Positions 34,610-45,394 of a stretch of DNA of 64,000 nucleotides are shown here, in pieces. The notes under the pieces were generated by a model, which did not search any database, was not told where the DNA came from, and saw only the letters and a list, made by a program, of their open reading frames with translations. A program made the translations under genes and the position numbers. The stretch's first letter is position 1; each line of letters begins with the position of its first letter. The stretch covers positions 20,971,513-21,035,512 of the forward strand of contig JAJEKV010000014.1 in assembly GCA_021234155.1 (NCBI GenBank), given 5' to 3'. The stretch is from Isoetes taiwanensis. Its lineage: Eukaryota; Streptophyta; Lycopodiopsida; Isoetales; Isoetaceae.

Positions 34610-35334
34610 TCAGGCCAGAAGAGTGGTAGAGGCCACACAGAGATTGTCCAAATTTGCCACTTCGAATTTAGGGTCCCATTTGAGGAAGGTAAGCTGAAAG
34701 GATTCAAAAGCCAAGGGACCATGATTGAGCAAAAGATTGGCAGTTCTTTTGTTTCCACATTCAATCATAATATAAGGTGACTGTAGCCAATAGACCGCAT
34801 TGATCATAAAAGGTTCAAACAGAAGGCCCAGAGTTTATCTAGTTTGATTCCATGCTTATTAACTTTAACAATTACAGCAGAATCATGAAAGGAATTCAAT
34901 TTTGCATGAACAGAGGGGAGATCCAAGGAAATACCATTGAAGACATCGATCTTTTTGGCACTGAAAGGGGGCTTGAAGGGGCGAATTGTTCCAAGGGCCT
35001 TATCAAGAGAATCATCCGAGTGCTTCTGATGATCCAATCTCTTTTCACCATAAGCAATGAAAATTTGAAGAACAGGGTCCATGCTTGGCAATTGGCCTCT
35101 GAAGTCTGGATCTTTAGACAAATTGTCCCAGCAAGGAACTTCGTATGACAGAGGATCCATAGAGGACTGTCCATTGAAAGAGTTAGCAAAATCACCAAAG
35201 AAAATGAAGTTTTTTGGGTTTTCTTGGAAAGACCTTAACTGCTTGAGAAGTTCGGGACGATCAGAGGGCGCAAAATCAGCAAAGGCGTGAAGAATAGAAA
35301 GATATTTAGGGTAATTTTTGCCTTTAAGTTCCAT
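34610..35334 (-). pseudogene. LINE A copy 2, ORF1 N-terminal part, DUF4283-like
   Basis: The frame 35334-34804 (MELKGKNYPK..) continues after a one-base shift near 34810 into MINAVYWLQSPYIMIECG.. and LLLNHGPLAFESFQLTFLKW, which is the DUF4283 signature of plant LINE gag-like proteins. Copy 1 has the same break, so it is ancestral. Confidence 0.7.
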
Positions 35335-35503
35335 CCAGAAAGAACCAGGAGAAAACTACAAAAGCAGAATTAAAATGTGCGAAATAGCAGGAGGGGAAAT
35401 CAAAAGACAGGAAAAAAACAGGGAAAGGAGCCAATCTAAAATTAAAAAGACGGAAAGCCAAAATCAACACCAAAATGAAAAGAATCAAACGCCAAGGTAT
35501 GAA

Positions 35504-35800
35504 TCATTGTTCGAAATACACCTTCACCACAATTTTGGAGTTACTCCAATCACAGTGCACATGGAGGATGCCCGAAGCTGAGGTCTCTTTTCTGCTAATG
35601 AACTCTTGGAGCCAAGATTCGACAATTTCGACTTCAAATTCAACCGAGCTTGGCACAAATGAGTATTCCGGGATGAACAATGCTTCAGGGAAATGTTGTT
35701 TAGAAACAAGAGAATTCCAAAGATTCGAAGGGGATCCTTTCAGCAAACCACAGGTTAATCTTGAATTATGTTTGATAATTGTGAAGATTTTGATGTCCAT
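35504..35800 (-). CDS. LINE A copy 2, 5' small ORF
   Basis: Counterpart of 18944-19240, 98 codons, no recognised domain. Confidence 0.3.
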   Translation of the reverse strand: MDIKIFTIIKHNSRLTCGLLKGSPSNLWNSLVSKQHFPEALFIPEYSFVPSSVEFEVEIVESWLQEFISRKETSASGILHVHCDWSNSKIVVKVYFEQ

Positions 35801-35845
35801 CTGTAGCCTGTGGTGAGGGAAATCATGGGAATTGCAAGCCCCTAC

Positions 35846-37544
35846 GAGGCTGGCAGGTTAGATCCTTCAAATTGCCTCAGAACCTTTCGTGAATTAGCAC
35901 AGCTAATCAAGAAATTGGTTTGAATCAGAAAGGACAAGGAATTCAAGAAAAAAGGCGCTCATAGCTGACGTGTCCTAGACGACATATCTTACTTTAAATG
36001 TATCTTACAAGGAAATGTGCCTTCAGTTGGTGTCTTGGAATTATTGAGGTTTTCCCTGGCATGTGTTTTCTAGGTAGGAGATCCCTACTTAAGGCAAGGT
36101 TCTTCATCAACATCTTATCTGTGCCTCCTCTTGTCTCTCAACAATACCTTATTTTCGTTCTTTGAAACCCACCCCTCACCCTTTACTGTAATTGTTTAAT
36201 GTGATTATCGCATCGCACGCATGACCAACCCCTTTATTTAAAGAGGTTGTTTTGTCACGTGGCACGCGTGATCAAGCCCACCACTTTGGGAGGTTTATTT
36301 TTTCACGTCACATTCTAGCGTTGGTTAAGTGCAGCTACAAGATGGCAAGTGGCTTCAACTTACTCATTCGTGGGTTTTTTTTGGGAGCGATTACTTTGTC
36401 CAAGCCCCTTGATGAGGGCTTATCACTAGGGTTTTTCCTCAAAAATCTGAAATGGCGAGATTTTTTGATCCCAGCGATAAGCTTTCATCAAGTACACAGA
36501 CCAACATCTACAAGTTGTTTAGGGTCCAAGTTGTTTAGTTAGATATTTCCTATGTTTTTCATTTTGGTGGGTAGTTTGTAGGTGTGCAACTATCCACTAT
36601 CCACCATAGGAGCTTTTTAGTTAGCTTATGGGAGTAGGGATAAGTCTGAGGAGTGTTGGTCAGGTTTTTTTCTTTATCTGTGAATACTATTAAACCATGG
36701 CTTCTTGTGGATGCTGGTTTAGTCTTGTTTGTTCTAGTTTCATCCACCCCTTTCCCGCAAGAGGGGGAAATCGGTTCAATGGATGGGTGTGATTTTGAAC
36801 GGTTTTGGACAAGTGAATCAAGGTTGTCTGAAGGATTCTTGGTTCGGAGACTAAGGTTCTTTATATGGTCCCTCTTTATTGGGCTGGGGCCAAGTGAGGG
36901 AACTTGGCTTCTAGACTAATAGGGAAGCTGAGCATCCGGTATTGCAGCCTATGCTAGGAGAATGAGAGGAAATTTGGGAGCATTTGAACCACCCTTAATG
37001 GGTAGGCCAGTATGAGCTTCTGCATTAATGGAAGACGGAGTGTCGAGTCCCATAGTACATCACTGGAACAGGGGTCTGATCTCCTATAGTACAAGCTTGC
37101 AGAATGGATCCTTGGTCGAGTTAACGCGCGGGATGAGATCTGCTCCCAGCGCACCTCATCTGCTGGCATCCTACGGTGTTGAGCTTCAGATGGCTGCAGT
37201 GACAGTTCAGATACTGACGTTGTTTCTTTGTTCAACATTGGGCAGGTTCATATCAGTCTTGAGACCCTGATTTTGGATACAGGGCAAACCATTGTACTAG
37301 ATCTTACATCTGGCCTATTGTGGAGCCACTCTAATAAGGTTCATGCCATTTTAGAAAATTGTGGTCCGGGAAATTAGTGCCTCCTTCCCTATAGTATCCC
37401 TCGGAGAAGAAGGTGAGGGAGGGGCTCTAAGTACCGGCCCGAGCACAGCCTGCTATCATGGATTGGAGAAGTGGTAGCAGGTCTGGCTCAACTGTATGTA
37501 TATTTTCATCTTTCGGATATAATACAGTATAAACATCTTGCCCA

Positions 37545-37592
<48 letters not shown>
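35846..37592 (+). mobile_element. Poly(A)-ended retrocopy or LINE 3' part; rest unassigned
   Basis: A run of 47 A at 37546-37592 ends a plus-strand segment, the mark of a retrotransposed RNA. The segment before it (about 36.6-37.5 kb) has no recognisable domain, and I found neither its 5' end nor a target duplication. The part from 35846 to about 36600 is unassigned. It holds a hairpin-like stretch near 36225-36248 and a cacgtg at 36256-36261. Confidence 0.45.
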
Positions 37593-37595
<3 letters not shown>

Positions 37596-38334
37596 CTGAG
37601 ATAAATGAGAAGCCTATCTTTATTGAGAGCTTTTGACGTATTCATGCGAGCCTAATTCTAGAAACTCTGTGAGTATATGAAAATCTAGAAATGAGCTACT
37701 AGCTCTATATAAAATGGCTGAAAATTTGCTTGCCTAGGGGTGAGTTTTGCTCATTTTGTTGTTTTGATTTTGCTGATGGACCTGACAGTCTAAAGACGTG
37801 ACATTATCTAAATACATATAAATATGCCATCTAGTACAACACATCTTGTGGCTGAAGGCCGTTTCGAAGGGCACCTGTGCTTGGGATGGCAATACATGTA
37901 AGCGTGATTTTATCGTTCAACTTTGTTCAGAATTCGCACCTTAATCACATTTTTTGTCAGTTGCGCTTGTTGCTAGATAAATTCCTTCACCTCCTTTGCA
38001 TCGTAATCCGCTACCATCGGGTTCTCAGTAGCTAAAGGTTTTGTGTCAATTGATGGGATACTACCCCATGTTGGTGCTCCTGAATAACCATGCCTTGTTC
38101 TATTATTGCATGGCAATAAGGTTTCTTTTTTTCCATTGAAATATGGCAACATTGAAGTACGCCATATCCTTTTGCTTGTGCACAGATCAAATTTTTAGAA
38201 GCTTTATCTAAAGGTACAATATGTGTCTGAATGATGACATGCCAATGTATTTGCTGATTATAATTTGCATATAGTAACTAGTTAGTAACTTCAACGTCAG
38301 TCACACAACATGATGAAAAATGAAAATAACATAC
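37593..38334. other. Unassigned DNA
   Basis: AT-rich sequence with no open frame of note. I see nothing in it. Confidence 0.4.
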
Positions 38335-38350
38335 GCATTTGAATATATAA

Positions 38351-39463
38351 ATTTTTTTTTTTGAAGGACTTGAGCCTTTATTATCCATAGAAAGTTACAG
38401 AGTACAATGGGGACTAATAACTCAGTGGAGAGAATGTCCACCAGAGCAAAACCACCCCACTCAAATACAACATCTAAACAATATGAAGAGCAAGCAAAAA
38501 CTCATAAGTAAGTATGAATCTGAAGATAGTGCTCCCAAATACGGCTCTTCACCTCATTGGCAATTGATGAGCACATGAATGCCTTGACAATTCGTTGAAG
38601 GATCTGTGCATCTGAACAAGCAAGACCTTTGAATATGAGAAGATTCCTTCTTTTCCAAATGGACCAAATGATCCATGCAGAAGCCAAATGAAATGCCCTT
38701 TTTGCCAAATTATCCCAACTACTTGGATAGACTGCTAATAACACCTGCTGGCTATTCAAATTGCAACGAAAGAGGCCTTGAAGCCACAACCAAGCACGTC
38801 TGACATGTCTACATAGGAAGAAGCAATACTCAATTATCTCGTCCCTTTGTGCACATAAGGGACAGAGTGCAGATATCTCTGGACGAAATCTGTGCACCAG
38901 AATATTAACGCGCAGACAACGATGAATGACTTGCCACCATAAAACAGATACTTTGGGATGTAGTAGTTTATCCCATACCCATTTCCATACTGCTTTCTGC
39001 CGATCCCTAGGAATGACCAAAGGCCACTTGGACGAAGGAGTCAAGACGTCCGCAGCAAGCAAGAGCTTGTACATGGAATTCACCAACTTATCTGCTTTGA
39101 CACGCTCATGAACTACCCAAGGCTGGGGGATCATCCGTTCGTGCTACTGGAGGAAGAATTGAAGACACTTTCTGCCAAATAGCTCGATCCCACCTTAAAA
39201 GGAGGAACTTAGCTCTAAACTCTTCCCATGTCAGCAACTGCCTTTGATTATTATACCAATCAGATATCATATACACACCTGCTGCTCTCCATCGACGCTG
39301 TGTCAATGGGTGGACTGAAGCTACCAGAGGACCACCGTCCAATGGAATCCACCAACAACTTGCAGTAGTGCTAGTGTGCGCAAGATGGTGAAAATGAAAC
39401 AGAGATTGTACAGTCTCCCATGCAACTAGCAATCCTCTAAGAAATGGGGATGCATTAGGGTAT
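38351..39463 (-). mobile_element. LINE family L, 5'-truncated copy with 16-bp target duplication
   Basis: The sequence gcatttgaatatataa occurs at 38335-38350 and again at 39464-39479, exactly bracketing the element. A T-run on the plus strand right after the left copy is the poly(A) tail of a minus-strand LINE. The contents match the 3' part of the LINE at the window start. The perfect 16-bp duplication indicates a fairly recent insertion by target-primed reverse transcription. Confidence 0.95.
38502..39463 (-). pseudogene. LINE L truncated copy: post-RT and RVT zinc-binding domain
   Basis: The frame 39134-38502 is a good example of the RVT zinc-binding domain that follows RT in plant LINE ORF2: KVSVLWWQVIHRCLRV, CPLCAQRDEIIEYCFFLC and the terminal W-x-x-WK-x-RN (IWSIWKRRNLL). 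An upstream frame (entering from 39463) gives LTQRRWRAAGVY, as in the copy at 238-672. One frameshift lies between them. The RT itself was lost by 5' truncation. Confidence 0.85.
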
Positions 39464-39479
39464 GCATTTGAATATATAA

Positions 39480-40941
39480 TAACATACCCCTTGAACGGAG
39501 TGCCAGACATGACGATTAAAGCTTGGAAGCTACGTTCTAGCTCTTCAAATATCCATTTCACTTTGCCATTAAATCGATCCAATGCAAGATGAATGGCGGG
39601 TTTGTATATACTATATACCCATTATGAGTAGATTTCTAGCCACCATATGTGTGGCTCTTTACACAACTGGACTAGTCCATAAAATAGCCTTAGTAGGGTT
39701 GATCTTCCACAACAAAGACCCGTCCTGAAATCTAATGGCCTAGAAGAAGCTATTCCATCTTGGAAAGTAAATGCATGATGCTCGTAATGGCAAAGATGTC
39801 GCTGCCGGCATAGAATTTTCACTTGAGGACCAAATTCTTCTAATCTGGCCCTCAAGTGGAAATTCTATGTTGGCAGCAATAAATTCTGCAGAACACTTCA
39901 TTATACAGCCCCCTCCCAACCAGGGCTCCAAATTGGGGGCGTTCGTCCCCAGAATTTCCAGTTAAAGTTGTTAAAATCTGGTTTTTAAAATAGATGCCGA
40001 AATATTTCCGATCAAAATTTGTAGAATGCTTGTTAAATCTGGTAAATTAGAGGATATTTTCTTCAAAACTTGGTAAGTAGCAATAAAACACGGCATTTTG
40101 CCGGTTTAAGCAAAATCTAATCTCGGGCCCGTTCCCAACATGGCAAAAATGCAAACCATACTATCTAAAAATTAAGGGCAGAGATGCATGCCACATCAGA
40201 TGGGGCCTACAAAATGAAAAGTAGCCAATAAGGCATGCTGCCACTGAGAAAACGAAAGCAATCCGCCTCATTTGTTAACCATACAAGGTCTATGCACTCT
40301 ATAAATATTCTTCTAGGACCATGTTCATGTGCAGATTTCTAATACATTTTTTGACTTATATTTTTTTCTGGACGGCATATGTGGGCCATGTTCCTGCTTG
40401 CATTATTGTTCGCTGTTCAGTATAGAATATCACATAGCTAGCACATGTATTAATAAGTATATATTTCCGGAGCCAAATTGTAACACGAATATGCCGGAAT
40501 AGTGAGAGATTATTAACTTAAATTGCCACCAATAGACATGTTTAGAATTGTATATTTCAATAATTTTATACAATGATGTCCAGACCTGTTCCACAACCCT
40601 GCTGGTGTCTGGATTTACTTAAAGCCTCTTCTTTTACAAAATGCTCCATCCAATCTGCATTCTTCTTCCCTGGAATGCTTTGGAAGTGAGAACTTTTGGC
40701 TAGATCTCATGAAACTTCAATTGAAGTCATACTCGTAAGCTACCAGCAAAATTACAAATCGAGCATCAATCTATAAGATATGTGCTCCAAAGTACAAAAT
40801 GAGTATGGTGTTAATCTTCTGTGTATATTTGATAAGAAAATGATATCATCTGTGTGTCTGATATTGGTAATATCTTCATTACCATGTCATCAGAAAATGA
40901 ACCGTGAAACCAGAAGAGATTTACTGGTTATCTTGGCACTG
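39480..40941. other. Unassigned DNA
   Basis: No convincing gene. Near 39800-39870 two stretches (atagaattttcacttgagga and its near inverse) form a short inverted repeat of about 30 bp. The rest is AT-rich. Confidence 0.35.
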
Positions 40942-41379
40942 CTATCTGAAGGACTTAAGCAAAATGGTCTTTTTCCCATAAGGAACATGTCTTCTCTGCA
41001 CGAGATGCAACTTGGAAGACTTTAGGCTATTTTTTGGCTTCAAAGCTCTGCTGCTGGACAATGGCGTGAAAGAAGCTGGCAAAGATGAGCCATGTAAACT
41101 CTGCACATAAGAAAAACAAAGATTAAGAGAGAAGAAAAAAAAAACTGTGTCTTGTGAAGTAAAATAGAAGAAACTTCCAGAAAACAAAGGGAAGAAGAAA
41201 CTTACATTGGAGCAGAAGAGATGGGTGGTGTCTTTGAGGGGCTGTCTGGGGTGGGGAAGCAAAGGGGAAATGCCAGATGTGGAAAGGGGATCTGCATTTT
41301 CGCCATTGTGTGGAAGAGCAACGGAAGCCATATCCATTTCCGGAGCTTGCTGTGTAGAGGAGATCTGCAAATAGAGCAT
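40942..41379 (-). CDS. 5' exons of a probable plastid-targeted protein gene (incomplete)
   Basis: Exon 1 starts at ATG 41379 and ends at 41206 (AAT|GTAAGT). Exon 2 starts at 41100 after TTATGTGCAG and stays open to about 40960. The joined N-terminus is rich in Ser/Thr/Ala with few acids (QISSTQQAP.., LPASFTPLSSSRAL, KNSLKSSKLHLVQRR), the composition of a chloroplast transit peptide. Two TATAAA boxes lie at 41403-41416, upstream of the ATG. The mature protein is not seen: the frame stops (TAG) near 40945 and no further exons are recognised. It is either a truncated gene or one with distant exons I cannot identify. Confidence 0.5.
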   Translation of the reverse strand: MLYLQISSTQQAPEMDMASVALPHNGENADPLSTSGISPLLPHPRQPLKDTTHLFCSNVSFFFPLFSGSFFYFTSQDTVFFFFSLNLCFSYVQSLHGSSLPASFTPLSSSRALKPKNSLKSSKLHLVQRRHVPYGKKTILLKSFR

Positions 41380-41402
41380 CTTGGGCTAGAAGAGAAAGAG
41401 GG

Positions 41403-41416
41403 TTTATAGTTTTATA
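41403..41416 (-). promoter_or_regulatory. Paired TATA boxes upstream of the 41.38 kb ATG
   Basis: TATAAA occurs twice within 14 bp on the minus strand, about 25-40 bp before the ATG at 41379. If used, the 5' leader would be very short, or translation would start at one of the later in-frame ATGs. Confidence 0.35.
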
Positions 41417-41764
41417 GCAGAGGATGGATGCGGAGGGAACATGATGGCGGGCTCTGGTGCCAAAACTCCGCATCTCTCGTGCATTCCCAAGTTCAAATTT
41501 TGAAACGTTTTGCTTTATATTTTCCCTCATTCTCAATATCCATTTTGAATATCCAATACCATTGTTAAAGATCGTACCATTGTATCCTCGATCCCTTGTA
41601 CTACTTTCTTAGGGTCCTTTTTGCCTCTCTTTGATGGAACAAAATATTTTTACCCCGGTTATTGTGATTCCATCGCAAAAAATTCCATCCCGCGGAATCA
41701 CCGGCGGAGACCCTGCTATTATCGTGCAGGCCCCGTTATCCGTGTACCGACGGGGTCGCTTCGG

Positions 41765-42265
41765 TCATTTATACCTTTCGGCGGAATCACAACTTTGCTA
41801 TTCCGCCAGATGGAATCACCAATTTACGATTCTTCGAGATGGAATCACCGCTCATGTATTCCGCCAGACGGAATCACAACCGTATTATTTATTCCGCGAG
41901 ACGGAATCACAATCGTGTTATTCCGCTAGACAGAATCACAACCTTGCTATTCCGCCAGATGGAATCCGCGAGCGTCGATTCGGTGAGATGGAATCACCAC
42001 TTCGTATCCCGCCGGGACAGAATCACAACATTGCTATTCCGCCGGATGGAATCCGCGAGCGTCGATTCCGTGAGATGGAATCACCACTTACGTATCGCCG
42101 AGACGCGAATCACAACATTGCTATTACGCGGATGGAATCCGCGAGCGTCGATTCCGGTGAGATGGAATCACCACTTGCACGTATCCCGGGCCGGAATCAC
42201 AACATTGCTATTCCGCCAGATGGAATCACAACCATGCGATTCCTCCCGACGGAATCACCTGGAGA
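41765..42265. repeat. Subterminal array of ggaatcac/attccgcc repeats
   Basis: About 20 copies of a roughly 25-30-bp degenerate unit combining ggaatcac with attccgcc or attccg. The inverted, shorter counterpart lies at 43565-43815. Such arrays in some MULEs are thought to bind transposase. Open frames through the array are by-products of the repeat. Confidence 0.85.
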
Positions 42266-42529
42266 AGCCTAATGTTTGCCATTTTCAATTTCTGCAGATG
42301 AGCGGCAGATTCTCAAAGTATAACTTACATTTGCTTGCATGCAAACAGGGTGGATTGAATTGGAAGAAAATATAAACTTGGGCTACTCGGTTTTTGTGTG
42401 CATCCATTGTTATTCCATGCACCTTTGCCGAAATTTTTATGGATGGGGATTTGAACCCCTTGCCAATATTGGCAATGCCATGGCCGAACTAAATCTTGCA
42501 TGGATTCTTCACATTTTTCTTTGGAAAAG

Positions 42530-43506
42530 CTGATTGCCCAACAAGATCAAAATCTCTAACGTTCCTCCATGGCAAAGATCCGGCGGAATAGTCCCATTTA
42601 GGTCATTGGAAGACATATCAACCTTTAGAAGCTTCTTTGTTCCTTCCTAGGTTTGCGGAATAGGCCCGTGAGATTATTAGCCCACATAAACAATACCCGC
42701 AGTTAGGCGGGTCTCCAAAATACTTCGGGAATCTTGCCATGCGGTTGGTTCCGGAAAAACTTACTAGCTCCGGTGATGCAACGCATTAAAACCGGCGTAT
42801 TGTGCCACCGAAATGATTATTAGAAAGATCCAAGGATTTGGGGTTTGTCAATAGCCCCGTTCTTGAGGAATAATGCCCACCGGAGAATTAATCTGCAGAA
42901 AAAGCGAATCAATTTCTTGAGATTCCCGGTTCGGTCGGAATCGTGCCATTGAGGGTACAATAAGAGAGGTCTAATCGATCGGATTCGATAATCCGCCAAA
43001 CTCGGTGGAATCCCTCACGAATACATGTTGTAGTAACCCGATACAAATATTGGGTGAAAAGGTTGCCAAGCTCGGAGAGGTATCCTTCGATAAAGAGTTG
43101 CCCTGCAAGAGCCATATATTTGAGATGCTTCATTTCTCCATATTACGGAGGAATGGGTCATTCGAAATAGCTCCCACCAGGATGAAGATGTTTGATTTTG
43201 AAGCTTCCCCAACTCCGGTGGCGGAGGACCCAGAAATTATTGTTGTAAGCATCAAGATTTTCCAGCCGCCCACAAATCTTGCCGCATTAATATGGACGGA
43301 TCGCCCTGTTTTTCGCCCTGTTTTGACCCTCTGAGGCCCAAAAACACGAGATTAGAACTCTTTTGGCTCTGTTTCATGCAAGGCCCGTTCCAGCGAGAAG
43401 GAAGAACGCCCCTGTTTTCGGCCATAGCCATGCTGCCTGATCTGTAGAAGCAAAAATAAAACAAGAACAAGAAAAGAAGGAAACCCCAGCCGGAGCAAGC
43501 CGCCAT
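42530..43506 (-). pseudogene. Captured CLAVATA1/BAM-like LRR receptor fragment
   Basis: The fragment starts with a signal peptide (MAACSGWGFLLFLFLF). Broken frames then follow LRRs in the order seen in CLV1/BAM receptors: ENLDAYNNN, HLHPGGSYF, MKHLKYMAL, ELGNL, GYYNMYS, LDLSYCTLNGTIP, KSLDLSNNHF and, near the end, VDMSSNDLNGTIPPDLC. The GYYN segment is characteristic of that subfamily. Transmembrane and kinase parts are absent. Many one- and two-base gaps disrupt the frame, mostly in G/C-rich codons. Confidence 0.75.
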
Positions 43507-43850
43507 AGCCGAAAAACCTCAACAAGAACAGTACGTCAAAAATTTGAATTTTTAGTGAGATATTCCAGATGGTGATTCCGTGGCATGGAATAAAAGTGCG
43601 GTGATTCCGTCCCACGGTATTTTGCGGAGGTGATTCCGCCGGAAGGTATAAAATGGACGGTCAGGATGCACCCTTTAGATGGATGGTTGGGATCGGTCGG
43701 AAAGGTACACCGACAATCTTGTCGTCGGATGGGATAACGGGCCTTCGGAACGGATCCCGTTCCCGAAGGGTCTGTGATTCCGCGGGATGGAATTTTTTGC
43801 GAAGGAATCACAATAACCGGGGTAAAAATATTTCGACGCCTCTTTGATGG

Positions 43851-44500
43851 TGCGGTTGGTGCACTAGTTTCTCTAACCAATGATCTCTTATGAGTATTTA
43901 TTTTAGCCATTTCAATATATTATAAATGTAGTAAGACATCAAACACCCACGTCTTGCGCTAAGCGTGACAAACTAACTAAAAAGATTAAAAAGAGGTTAG
44001 TGTGAGGGCAATGGTCAATGACTACGTGCGAGTCAGAGGGCATTTTCCTCTTTTTTAAATTGTAAGAAGCATAGAATCTGGACTTCTCGCACTTAGCGCA
44101 AGCTTAACACAGTTTAATGAATTTCACATAATAATTTGAAATGTACGTGCCACTTCTCGTGCTAAGCGCGAGAAGCTTTGGGAAAAGCTTAAAGACTTGT
44201 AATGTAGCATAACTCATCTTCAGTCTTCACCCCAAAATGGCACATATCTCTTAGTGAAACATAGAATGCATTAGACTTTGCTAAGCTCACGTTAGGCGCA
44301 AATTCAATGCTACTTACTATTTAATGATGAGTGGTGTCCTTCGACTCGCGCTACATGCGAATTATAAGATAGTGTCCTCACCGACCTTTAACAAACACTA
44401 ATTCTAATACAGTGCTATACACCTGTATGGAACCTATGCAGGACATAATATATGCAACTGATATAGTATCATATATGCTTCTCTCACCAGATAATCATAA
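43851..44500. other. Region with repeated GCGC-containing motif and a hairpin
   Basis: Variants of cttgcgctaagcg occur near 43953, 44087 (inverted), 44158, 44283 and 44343. At about 44153-44175 cttctcg and cgagaag form a perfect 7-bp stem around a 9-base loop. No gene is seen. The region lies beyond the 3' side of the Helitron on its strand. Confidence 0.45.
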
Positions 44501-44509
44501 GTTACATAA

Positions 44510-45389
44510 AACTAAACGACACTCCTAAAACAACAAAGTTGCAGGGAACTTTACGAAACAAAACAGGTGTGAACATGCAACCTGTGCACGGTGTGGGAGG
44601 TGTGATGCATTTTGTAGCCATGCGTCTTCCACATTGACTCTGGTGCTGAAATGTATCTGGTATCGAGGAATTCCTGTATCTCATCTCAATTGTATGTGGG
44701 TGTGACTGCATCTGGGTGAGCAGTCAATATAATGCTTGCTCGATCGTGCCTCGTATGAATGTATTTGAAAATATATTTTATGCTTGCAACACTAAAACAC
44801 TGCTCCACATTTATATGGCACTCGTATTTCTGCAAGAGGTAGGGATTGTATGGGACAACCATGGTGTTATCTATCATTCGATTTCCTTGCTCATATTGCA
44901 CGCCAGCACGTCGCCTGTACTCTGGATATCCATTCTCTTTGATTGACGTGCTTTTAGCAAAAGGCTTTGGAAAACCTTTGGAACACTCCATTATTCCAAT
45001 TTTTTCATTTAATTTCATGCATCGCAGGCCGCATGGTCCATGCACCATGCAATTATTCACAATCTCGTGCAATTCAAAGTTCTCTAATGGGTCTGGTATC
45101 TCTGCACTCGTGATCTTATCAATGCCATCGCTATCACGTATTTTATCTGTCTGTTCCATTATTAGGAGCATATGGCAGTGTGGCAAACCTCGCTTTTGAT
45201 ACTCAATCGTGTATGTATAGGCTTTAACTTTTCCAAGAATATCTCGTTCTAAAATATCATAGAGGATTGCCATCAATTTTATGTGGTATACACGGGCGAC
45301 CACGTCTGGTCTATCCTCTGGTGATTGGCCTCTTTCTAAATTGTCTTTGATCTCAGGCCAGCTCGTGTTAGATGTACATGTAATGAATA
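44510..45389 (-). pseudogene. Helitron Rep, catalytic part
   Basis: It contains WPEIKDNL, YTIEYQKRGLPHCHMLL with the HxH metal motif of rolling-circle initiators, the conserved CMVHGPCG, KGFPKPF, and IKYIFKYIHTRHDRA with the two catalytic-type tyrosines. A stop after TPTYN (near 44686) interrupts the frame, followed by DEIQEFLDTRYISAPES and HRLHVH. The protein would nick and rejoin single DNA strands during Helitron transposition. Frameshifts make it inactive. Confidence 0.9.
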
Positions 45390-45394
45390 AGTCC

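Larger units (their letters stand above)
28210..35845. repeat. Direct duplication of the 11.7-19.3 kb block (copy 2)
   Basis: From about 28210 to 35845 the sequence repeats about 11718-19285 in the same orientation: the end of LINE B, the nested junction into the LINE A endonuclease, the MULE with its target duplication, and the LINE A 5' end. The shared right edge is gcaagcccctac (19285 and 35845). The AT-rich parts are almost identical by eye. The left edge falls inside LINE B. I found no clear target duplication around copy 2, so the mechanism is open. Confidence 0.9.
31198..35845 (-). mobile_element. LINE family A, copy 2 (5' part: ORF1 and start of endonuclease)
   Basis: It carries the 5' end, ORF1 frames, the MULE and the first half of the endonuclease (ATG at 31535), up to the LINE B junction. 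The second half of ORF2 is absent. The same small deletion in the NVRG motif is present as in copy 1, showing the defect precedes the duplication. Confidence 0.85.
41638..43839. mobile_element. Pack-MULE-like TIR element with subterminal repeats
   Basis: Inverted ends match over about 60 bp (left from caaaatatttttacccc, right its reverse complement ending aaaaatattt). The sequence ctctttgatgg flanks the element at 41627-41637 and 43840-43850, a duplication of 9-11 bp as expected for Mutator-like elements. Inside each end is an array of short ggaatcac-type repeats, in inverted orientation at the two ends. The centre holds a host receptor gene fragment on the minus strand. No transposase is present. 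Confidence 0.85.

Noticed and set aside
11718-35845. Two long direct repeats as the LTRs of one giant retrotransposon
   Set aside because: The repeats consist of known LINE and MULE parts, lack TG..CA ends, a primer-binding site and a polypurine tract, and one edge falls inside LINE B.
37427-37645. Frame with a long Phe run
   Set aside because: It is the reverse translation of a poly(A) tail.
41631-42375. Repeat-containing proteins of 213 and 178 codons
   Set aside because: They are translations of the subterminal DNA repeat array of the Pack-MULE-like element.
41638-43850. A CRISPR-like array from the short regular repeats
   Set aside because: Degenerate units, no uniform spacers, eukaryotic transposon context with TIRs and a target duplication.
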